Position numbers and translations under genes: made by a program. DNA of 58,547 nucleotides from Pirellulaceae bacterium (GTDB taxonomy: Bacteria; Planctomycetota; Planctomycetia; Pirellulales; Pirellulaceae): positions 1 through 58,547 of the forward strand of contig JANQLU010000120.1 in the NCBI GenBank assembly GCA_028280445.1. The letters run 5' to 3'. This document shows positions 52,009 to 58,547 of the stretch, in pieces; position 1 is the stretch's first letter, and each line of letters opens with the position of its first letter. Below the pieces are notes generated by a model that was not told the DNA's origin, did no database searches, and worked only from the letters and a program-made list of their open reading frames with translations.

Positions 52009-52228
52009 TAATTCAAGTCTCGCAAACGATCTTCAAAAATCGTCCAACCCGGTATTAGTGCCCAGGGAGATTGTCGAAGTTGATTGTCAAAAGGCCATGG
52101 TCGGAAAGATCCAAAATCCACCAGAACGAGTAAAAGCCATCTACGATGGCGAAAACATCAAATCGATTGTTGTGACCTGCAATTGTGGGCACGTGATGAA
52201 TATCGAATGCGAGTATTCAGCGGAGTGA
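52001..52228 (+). CDS. small Cys-motif protein overlapping fliA
   Basis: A 75-residue protein whose ATG overlaps the last eight bases of fliA, so it is translationally coupled. The C-terminal part has VVTCNCGHVMNIECEY, with CxCGH and a later Cys that could bind one metal ion. Its role is unknown. Coupling to a sigma factor suggests a modulator, in the place where an anti-sigma factor might be expected; this is inference. Confidence 0.65.
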   Translation: MNSNSSLANDLQKSSNPVLVPREIVEVDCQKAMVGKIQNPPERVKAIYDGENIKSIVVTCNCGHVMNIECEYSAE

Positions 52229-52234
52229 CCGCCA

Positions 52235-53314
52235 ATGCGTCCTGGCGGAAATTTAAAAAAGATACGGCGAATAGATATGGCAAAATCAATCCAGTTGAAT
52301 CAGCGTTTTCCAAACTCAATCGGTCTGCGATTGGCATGCGCATTAGTATGCTTGATCACAGCATTGTTGATGAGCGGTTGTCAATTCTCGAGGCTACCAC
52401 ATTTGAAAGTATCGGTGGTTGGTCCGGAACAGAAACAGAATCAGTCACAACCGGCCGGAATTCATGAGACGATTTCGCCAGCCTCCCATCAAGAGATCAT
52501 CAACGAGTTGCAGCAAAATACCGGCGATACACCAAGCAACGCCAGTTTGGTTCAACCAGAATCGGTGACAAAACCTCAACCCCAAAGCTCGCCGAACGTG
52601 TTTACAATGACCGACCAAATGGAGATGAATTCAAAACCGAATTCACCGGACCAGGAAATTGGGATGTCTCAAGTGATAAATCCGGGTCCTGCGATCCAAG
52701 AACATTCGCGACCCCTTGAAATGAATTCTTCGCCGTCAACCGGTAACATGATAACCGGTAACACTGGAACCACCGGTGACCAAACAGTCGTGACAGTCGA
52801 CGGACAACCTCAGTACGACAACTATCGGGATTACTATCAGACCGTTCGCAACCAACGATCATCGGGGAATCTGCCTTCCAAAATTCGTGGCAAACATTTG
52901 CCTGCTCAGCAGCAAACCGCGACCGAGCGCGCCTTGGAATTGAAAGACGAAATCTTCAAACTTCAAAAAGAAAACGCCGCGCAGCTGGAACAGATGCAAT
53001 TTTGGCAAACGGAATACAAAAACCTTCGCGAAGAGTTAAACCTGACGATTCAATCACTCAAGCGTGCCAACGAATTGTTGGGCGACGTCCAGCAGCGCTA
53101 TCAACAGTCTCAACAGGAAAACGCTGCGCTCCGGATGAACATCGCCGAATTGAGCCGATCCATTTCACGAACTGATTCACAAACCGAAGCGGTCCTCGCC
53201 CGATTGCGCAATGCCATTCGAGGAACAGTCACTGACGGGCCAGCGGGTAATTTACGCCAACAAAAGCCGTTACAAACTCCGTTGCCAGAAAATCTGCCGC
53301 GACCGGTGAACTAG
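52235..53314 (+). CDS. probable lipoprotein with coiled coil
   Basis: A 359-residue protein; GGAG lies about nine bases ahead of ATG 52235, and an ATG at 52277 would give a shorter signal. The signal peptide ends at a lipobox-like LLMSGC. A Gln/Ser/Pro-rich, likely disordered region follows (about 65-225), then a long coiled coil (LELKDEIFKLQKENAAQLEQ, LLGDVQQRYQQSQQENAALR). It starts six bases after the Cys-motif gene, so it belongs to the fli operon and may be part of the outer flagellar base. Confidence 0.75.
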   Translation: MRPGGNLKKIRRIDMAKSIQLNQRFPNSIGLRLACALVCLITALLMSGCQFSRLPHLKVSVVGPEQKQNQSQPAGIHETISPASHQEIINELQQNTGDTPSNASLVQPESVTKPQPQSSPNVFTMTDQMEMNSKPNSPDQEIGMSQVINPGPAIQEHSRPLEMNSSPSTGNMITGNTGTTGDQTVVTVDGQPQYDNYRDYYQTVRNQRSSGNLPSKIRGKHLPAQQQTATERALELKDEIFKLQKENAAQLEQMQFWQTEYKNLREELNLTIQSLKRANELLGDVQQRYQQSQQENAALRMNIAELSRSISRTDSQTEAVLARLRNAIRGTVTDGPAGNLRQQKPLQTPLPENLPRPVN

Positions 53315-53384
53315 GTCTTCGTTGGAATCCATTTGTACACCGAACAATACGACCCGCAAAAAAATAACCATTTGTTGATATCAA

Positions 53385-54035
53385 ATGAACCATTTCAATT
53401 TCCGTATACTCGTCGTTTTCATGATTGGCTTGGGCATCCCGCTCAGTTCTGGTTGTTGGTTGTGGCGCGACTGCGATTTTACGTTTGTGCCATCAGCTCC
53501 CCGCGTCAATAGTTTCAATCGAGATGCGGTTGCCCCGATGCGTCGTGTGGCGATGTTGCCGACCGACGCGCGCGAATTTCAGAATGTTCAGTTTGCCAAT
53601 TTGTTGTCAGAACAAATCGGCAGCGCATTGCGAGCGGCTGGAAAATATGAGGTGGTCATGATCACCGAGGAACAACTGAATATCTGCCGCAATCAAGTTG
53701 TCACCGAAGGCCGTTTTGACGAACGCCAGCTCGCGCAACTTGCTCGACGGTTCAATGTTGACGGAGTTATTTACAGCCAACTCGAGCGCGGAAATATGTA
53801 CGGCCCGATATCAGCCGATCTAACCTGCTTGTTGGTGGATGCCCGCGAGTCCGTCGTGATTTCCAATGTCAGTGGTTCGTGGGATTTGAGCCATCCGGCC
53901 GACCGAAATCGATTTATCCAGTTTTGGGAACTGACCAACAACGAGTTTGTTGGATTAGACGGTGCAGAGAGCAGTCCCAATATGGTCGCCAGCTTTGTCG
54001 CCGCCGAAATCGCCGCGGAAATGACCAGTCGGTAA
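53385..54035 (+). CDS. probable lipoprotein, FlgO/CsgG-like
   Basis: A 216-residue protein with a signal segment ending in PLSSGC, a weak lipobox. The body has RVAMLPTDAREFQNVQFANLLSEQIGSALR and KYEVVMITEEQ, similar in pattern to FlgO- and CsgG-type outer membrane proteins (a Rossmann-like domain beginning with a conserved VAVLP strand). Last gene of the fli run. In Vibrio, FlgO and partners form outer membrane discs; a similar role is inferred here. Confidence 0.7.
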   Translation: MNHFNFRILVVFMIGLGIPLSSGCWLWRDCDFTFVPSAPRVNSFNRDAVAPMRRVAMLPTDAREFQNVQFANLLSEQIGSALRAAGKYEVVMITEEQLNICRNQVVTEGRFDERQLAQLARRFNVDGVIYSQLERGNMYGPISADLTCLLVDARESVVISNVSGSWDLSHPADRNRFIQFWELTNNEFVGLDGAESSPNMVASFVAAEIAAEMTSR

Positions 54036-54444
54036 GCGGTCAAATGAACGTGTGCGGTTCGCTATCGAGTTCTTTGCTCCTCGTTATTCGATAAACACTC
54101 GCGGCTAAATCATCTTTCAATGTTAACAATTTCATAAGGATGTTCATCATTCGTATGATGATGAACACAATCATAATTCCAGACGAGTTTGTTGCAAAAA
54201 AACTATCAGTATTTTGCTTTTTCACTAACAAACTAATTCGCGGAAAACGACATCTGAGATCTTTCGTCCGAGGCTGCTCAGATACAATATCTACATGCGT
54301 GCTTTTGAAAAATTCGAAAGCAAGCCATGGGTGAAATGTCGTTTATTCTTGCCGTCTCCGTTTACCGCTACTCGCACTTGGGAGTGCATCATGCTGAAAG
54401 TTGAGTTTTTTCAAACAAGCCCATTTCACACATCCGCGATTGTG
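54036..54444. other. intergenic region before the secreted hydrolase
   Basis: A perfect 10-bp inverted repeat, TGTTCATCAT and ATGATGAACA at 54141-54167 with a seven-base loop, is the only structure seen. It could be an operator or an RNA hairpin. Upstream ATGs at 54295 and 54391 in frame with the hydrolase are thought not to be used. Confidence 0.4.
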
Positions 54445-55542
54445 ATGCGACCTGGATTTTTCGCTTTGCTCGTCCTTATGTTGCTGGCGACATTAATTCA
54501 ATCACCAACCCCATTGCTGGCACAAACAACAGGTTGGACGAAATCTAGGATTAGGGAGATTCTCAAACCGCCAACCGCGAAGGAAATAGAATCAGTTCGC
54601 GACCAGATTTCAAAACGTGTTCGTAAAACCGACGAGATTCGACTCGTAGAATCCGGCAAACTCGATCGAAACGGACAAAAGTTCGATGTATTTGTCTATC
54701 GTCATTCTGTCAATAAACACAAGCATTACACCGCAATCTTCGTTCCCTCTAAAGCAAAACCTGGAACATTACCAGTGCTGATTGAAACGCGAGGAGTCCG
54801 TTACGACTATCCGGCGCGCAATATCTCAAAAGGTCCATTCATGATGTCGATGTTGGGAGAAATGGCAAATCAATTCGTGATTGTTGAACCCTGTTTGAGG
54901 GGTCATCAACTCCAGGCAGTAAAGACCATGTTTAAAGCCGACGGTGATCGTCGTGATTCGTGGGACGGAGCCGCCGAAGATGCGATGGCAGCAGTTACTG
55001 TCGCGTTACAGAAAATCGAAGCCGCCAACAAAGATTTGATATTTACATGTGGATTGAGTCGTGGCGGTGGAGTGGCTCTTCTGCATGGCCAAAGAGACCG
55101 TCGCGTTAAAGGCGTGGTTGCCATGAGTGCGCCTGTAGATTGGTTCAAACTTATGGCGCGACCTGATGACGATTGGGCTGATCGAATCGCCAATGCTGCA
55201 GCAGAATTCGATGGACCGGCGAATGATCGAGCCGCACAATTCTTCGATTGGTTTTTGCATCAGCGTGAACGCATGCCGAATCGTCAGATCCGCCAACGCT
55301 TGATCGCCAGTTCCCCGATGTATTTTGCAAGTAAGTTGCCTCCAACATTAATCCATCACGGCACTACAGATCGATCCGTACCATCGGTCAATGCAGCCAC
55401 AATGAACGATTTGTTTGTCCGCCTCGGATTTGAGCGGGCCAAATATCGTGTCATTTTTCACGAAGGCAGCGGGCATATGCTTCGAAACTCTCCTGCAGCT
55501 AAGCAAACAAGAGAGTTCCTAAAATCGATGATTGAAAAATAG
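54445..55542 (+). CDS. secreted alpha/beta hydrolase
   Basis: A 365-residue exported protein from ATG 54445, chosen because it gives a clean signal peptide (MRPGFFALLVLMLLATLIQS, ending LLAQ). In-frame ATGs at 54295 and 54391 are possible. The catalytic Ser is in FTCGLSRGGGVALL, the Asp probably in TTDRSVPS, and the His in GSGHMLRN. It resembles prolyl oligopeptidase-like (S9) hydrolases, and its substrate is unknown. Not part of the flagellar operon. Confidence 0.8.
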   Translation: MRPGFFALLVLMLLATLIQSPTPLLAQTTGWTKSRIREILKPPTAKEIESVRDQISKRVRKTDEIRLVESGKLDRNGQKFDVFVYRHSVNKHKHYTAIFVPSKAKPGTLPVLIETRGVRYDYPARNISKGPFMMSMLGEMANQFVIVEPCLRGHQLQAVKTMFKADGDRRDSWDGAAEDAMAAVTVALQKIEAANKDLIFTCGLSRGGGVALLHGQRDRRVKGVVAMSAPVDWFKLMARPDDDWADRIANAAAEFDGPANDRAAQFFDWFLHQRERMPNRQIRQRLIASSPMYFASKLPPTLIHHGTTDRSVPSVNAATMNDLFVRLGFERAKYRVIFHEGSGHMLRNSPAAKQTREFLKSMIEK

Positions 55543-55586
55543 GCTATTGCCGGCAAGCAGAGCAAATAAACTAGCAACACTAAGCA

Positions 55587-55698
55587 GCGTTGATTAAATC
55601 GGAAAGCTGTGAATTTGAACTGAGCGGCAAGGCGCTAGCCGCCGGTATTTGAGGGTTCACCGGCGGCTAGCGCCCTGCCGCTCATGTTTGATCAACAC
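55587..55698. repeat. MITE-like palindromic element, family C, copy C4
   Basis: A 112-bp unit from GCGTTGAT to ATCAACAC with the perfect GAGCGGCAAGGCGCTAGCCG core. Its right end touches the stop codon (55698-55700) of the beta-helix gene. Confidence 0.9.
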
Positions 55699-57878
55699 TA
55701 CCAACCGGCACCTGCATCCGTTTTGAACCAGTCATTGAAACCGATCAATCCCAATACATGGGCGGGATCGGAAAACTCAAAATTGCCAACCTCAGCATTG
55801 ATGAATCCCGGATTCTCGTCGTCGTAGGATCCAACATCCATCATGAACGCAGTTACCCAGCTAAAGAAATTTTCGCCTTCGAACGTGAACATGTTGACCA
55901 TATCTTCTTGCTGTGTTGAAAAATACAGATTGTCATAAAAATCCGAATTCTCAACAAACATGAGTTCGGGCCCGAAACTTTCCATCACACTGCGACGCTG
56001 CGAATTGTAAAAGATGTTGCGATGAAATTCGTAAGCCACGCCCGATGTGTCAGGATAAACATTCCTTTGGCTGCTTAACAACAATAGCTCGCCGACAAAC
56101 GCAAAGATATTGTTGAAAACATTTCGATGGTGGCCAGGGTTCAACACCAATCCATGTTTTCCAATGTCATGAACCAAATTCTGTTTGACACTGATGAAAC
56201 TGGAACCTCTGTCGAATTGAATCCCATTGCCGTTCCAAACGTTGTGAACATAATTCCAATTCACCTCGCCGCCATCCCAATTGCCAAGGCCGTAGATCCC
56301 GGAGCCGTCGTGATACAGCTTCATGACATTGTAAACTTCGTTGTGATAAACCCGCGGGTTGCTCAATCTCGTGGTGGCATCTGAAAACTCCCAGCCAACA
56401 GAAATCCCTGTATAGAATCCGTCGTAAACACTGTTTCGGCTAATCAACAAATTGGGTACAAAGCCGCCCCAAATGCCAACGGAGCCGAGTAGATCCTGTC
56501 CATAACGGTAAACTTTGTTGAACTTGACAGTCAGGTCGCTGCTGGCGTTCGGATTCTGCAAAGAAAATTTCTCACCGTTTACATCATTGAAGTGGCCAAC
56601 GACGATTCCGGTCGCGCCAACGTCGTTGATTTCATTAAATTCGATAAACGAATTTTGACAGCCAATGTCGAAAGCGACTCCGACGCTCCCGCAATAGCGT
56701 ACCTGACAATGGCGAAAAGTAGTATTTTCTACATGGCGAAACTGGATCGCCGCAGGTGGCGCAGGCGAAAACTGATTCAAGTAGTTCTTGGAAAAATGGG
56801 CTTGCGTCCCAACATATCCATCGTCTGGCAAACTCGGACCAGCAGCACCTTGGAATCGGATATGGCTAAAATGCAAGTTTACAACAGGTTCGCGCTGGAT
56901 GTTGTTGTTTGCGTCTGGTGCAGTTCCCTGGACCGAAATCAATGTCGTCACGTAAGGTGCCCAAAAATTCTTTGTATTGGGATCACCGGTGTCATAGTAA
57001 TAGAGTTCGCCGGTTTGATAATTCAGATACCACTCGTTTTCACTGTTAACAAACGACAACGCGTGCTCAAGAAAAAAATCACGTTTAACGACCAGGTCGT
57101 GGTAGTAAACACCATCGATGCCTACACGATGGTTCGTTGTAATTTTTCTACCATTTGCTACGGCAACGGAAGCGCGGGTCGAAGACCACGGACCCAAGGT
57201 AACAATTTCGCAGTGATCTGATGCGCTGACTGCCGGAAACTTGAACGATGAAGTGATGTTTGTGCGACTCGGTGATATTCCTTCGACTTCTGCAAAAGGC
57301 GATTGCTCGATTGTTCTCTCGCCTTGCCCCGAGCCTTGATAGGCAGGGTCGGTGGTCAATTCCCAAGCTCCGTATTCAAGGCCATCGTTTAAATTGACAT
57401 TGGGTTCCCGAGATCGAATTTGCAGTTGGGCATTATTATAGAGTTGCCTGAATTTCCAATTCAAATTGACGACGTCATCGACCTGCTTTCGCCAAACGTT
57501 AGTGTCATTCAATCTCGTCCATCCACCCATCCCAATCAGCCGCCCGCCCGTAATGACTGGCCGATTCGATGGATCGAGGGCCTGGTACGAGATTTTGTAG
57601 TTTGCCGTCCCTGAATCCAAAGCTGTAAACTCAAGTGTTTCACCAACACCGTAGCTGCCGGGCGCGATGATGACAAAGATGTTCTCAGTCAAACCGGCTG
57701 CGACATCGACCCGAACCGCTTGCTTGGCCTGTTGAATTGTTCGAAACGGAGCTGCTGCCGTTCCGGGGTTGCTGTCATCACCTGTTGTCGAGACATGGTA
57801 ACTTTTATCGGCCAGCGCCGGACTTGCCAAAACCAAACAAACTCCAAATACAACCAGACGTCGCAAAAATAACTTCAT
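55698..57878 (-). CDS. secreted right-handed parallel beta-helix protein
   Basis: A 726-residue protein with a signal peptide (RLVVFGVCLVLASPALA) and the family opening YHVSTTGDDSNPGTAAAPFRTIQQA. The rest has parallel beta-helix repeats (FRHCQVRYCGSVGVAFDIGC, NSFIEFNEINDVGATGIVVG, LVHDIGKHGLVLNPGHHRNVFNN in the usual Asn/His/Gly pattern). Such proteins often act on polysaccharides as lyases or hydrolases, or bind them. The stop TAG coincides with the end of repeat C4. Confidence 0.88.
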   Translation of the reverse strand: MKLFLRRLVVFGVCLVLASPALADKSYHVSTTGDDSNPGTAAAPFRTIQQAKQAVRVDVAAGLTENIFVIIAPGSYGVGETLEFTALDSGTANYKISYQALDPSNRPVITGGRLIGMGGWTRLNDTNVWRKQVDDVVNLNWKFRQLYNNAQLQIRSREPNVNLNDGLEYGAWELTTDPAYQGSGQGERTIEQSPFAEVEGISPSRTNITSSFKFPAVSASDHCEIVTLGPWSSTRASVAVANGRKITTNHRVGIDGVYYHDLVVKRDFFLEHALSFVNSENEWYLNYQTGELYYYDTGDPNTKNFWAPYVTTLISVQGTAPDANNNIQREPVVNLHFSHIRFQGAAGPSLPDDGYVGTQAHFSKNYLNQFSPAPPAAIQFRHVENTTFRHCQVRYCGSVGVAFDIGCQNSFIEFNEINDVGATGIVVGHFNDVNGEKFSLQNPNASSDLTVKFNKVYRYGQDLLGSVGIWGGFVPNLLISRNSVYDGFYTGISVGWEFSDATTRLSNPRVYHNEVYNVMKLYHDGSGIYGLGNWDGGEVNWNYVHNVWNGNGIQFDRGSSFISVKQNLVHDIGKHGLVLNPGHHRNVFNNIFAFVGELLLLSSQRNVYPDTSGVAYEFHRNIFYNSQRRSVMESFGPELMFVENSDFYDNLYFSTQQEDMVNMFTFEGENFFSWVTAFMMDVGSYDDENPGFINAEVGNFEFSDPAHVLGLIGFNDWFKTDAGAGW

Positions 57879-58337
57879 GGGATCTCCAATTCGAATGCAG
57901 AAAGCAGAGCTAAAAGAAAACAGACTAAAGAAAAATGGATGAGTGGACGGGCAACTGAATTTTAACGAAAGCAGATCTAAATGACAGCCAGTTCGATTTT
58001 ATTCGTTTTACAAATTTTGGATTGAACCATACCTCAAAAAAAGTTAAAGCAAATTTAACATTTGATTTGTAGCTAGTGAGTTAGGGAATTGTCTACAGTT
58101 ACTACCTTTTTTTAAAAACTTCTTCAACCGCCCGAGATCAGGTTAATCAATCCCATCGTTTCTTCGAGTCGTTTCTCTTTCTTATTCCCTAGTAATACCA
58201 ATTGATCACTTTGACCTTCGGGTGACTGTTTTCAAATTTACTGATGCCGCCTTGCGTTACTTTCGACTCAAGTACTTCGAGTACCGCAAGGTTTTGACAC
58301 TGCAAATTGAGGAGATCCCGCGAATTATATCCTTTGC

Positions 58338-58362
58338 GGGAGGGCGAGGCTCTTGCCGAGCC
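58338..58362. repeat. short palindromic repeat, family D
   Basis: A hairpin GGCTCTTGCCGAGCC preceded by GGGAGGGCGA; only one copy is seen in the window. Repeats of this look are frequent in planctomycete genomes. Confidence 0.5.
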
Positions 58363-58398
58363 GTATTGGACGAGTTTCCAGCCATCGATAACGCCACT

Positions 58399-58470
58399 GT
58401 GAGCGGCAAGGCGCTAGCCGCCGGTATGAAACTCTTGGTACCATGCTGCGAACCGGCGGCTAGTGCTACA
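58399..58470. repeat. palindromic element, family C, copy C5, decayed right arm
   Basis: Left arm GTGAGCGGCAAGGCGCTAGC intact; the right arm is changed after CCGGCGGCTAG. No terminal inverted ends are seen. Confidence 0.8.
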
Positions 58471-58547
58471 AAGGCTAATTGGTGTTCCACCAGGATCGAT
58501 TCTTGCGCAGTTTAACGTATGAGTTTGTTTGCAATACTTCCCAACTT

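Larger units (their letters stand above)
57879..58547. other. intergenic region with repeats D and C5
   Basis: No gene seen. It is the upstream region of the beta-helix gene followed by repeats. An imperfect hairpin built on CCTTGCG/CGCAAGG lies near 58250-58292. Confidence 0.5.

Overview
The window looks like chromosome of a member of the Planctomycetota, probably of the Pirellulaceae type. This is inferred from gene content: a PEP-CTERM protein with a C-terminal sorting signal, PQQ-like beta-propeller secreted proteins, a squalene-cyclase-like repeat protein, a phosphodiesterase-TPR-sulfotransferase fusion, flagellar genes split into several runs, and many short palindromic repeats between genes. 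No rRNA gene, CRISPR array or prophage was seen.

Layout. 0.35-1.9 kb: a membrane-anchored squalene-cyclase-like protein. 2.0-4.2 kb: a complete 2.2 kb transposon with inverted ends and an 8-bp target duplication. It carries an IS1-type transposase that has lost its first catalytic residue, two passenger genes and a tRNA-like structured element. 4.3-13.4 kb: mostly minus-strand housekeeping genes (DUF1697 protein, two PQQ-like propellers, a TlpA-type thioredoxin, a patatin, an alpha/beta hydrolase and a Rieske-glutamate synthase fusion). 13.5-16.3 kb: a ferrous iron uptake operon feoA-feoB plus a 52-residue Cys-rich partner, with a good Fur box upstream.

16.4-28.2 kb: flagellar block 1. motA, a small unknown gene and two motB-like genes run leftward; flgBC-fliEFGHIJ, a motE-like gene, fliQR and flhB run rightward. 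Together they encode the stator, proximal rod, MS ring, rotor switch part, export ATPase and part of the export gate. 28.6-35.3 kb: a non-flagellar block (PEP-CTERM protein, phosphodiesterase-TPR-sulfotransferase fusion, winged-helix protein, and an AlgI/AlgJ-type O-acetylation pair).

35.9-54.0 kb: flagellar block 2. A leftward run flgF-flgG-flgA-flgH-flgI-flgJ(N)-flgN-flgK-flgL ends in a half-length HDOD-like gene. A rightward run fliL-fliM-fliN-fliO-fliP-flhA, a small membrane protein, fliA, a small Cys protein and two probable lipoproteins starts behind a sigma-28-like promoter, so FliA may activate its own operon. flhF/flhG, flgM, flgD, flgE, fliK, fliD and flagellin are not in the window. 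Several parts are divergent: FliM lacks the CheY-binding and GGxG motifs, FlgH lacks a lipobox, and both MotB proteins have degenerate C-terminal domains.

54.3-57.9 kb: a secreted alpha/beta hydrolase and a large secreted parallel beta-helix protein. Three main palindromic repeat families (called A, B and C here) plus a single hairpin (D) sit between genes. The full-length C copies have inverted ends and look like MITEs.
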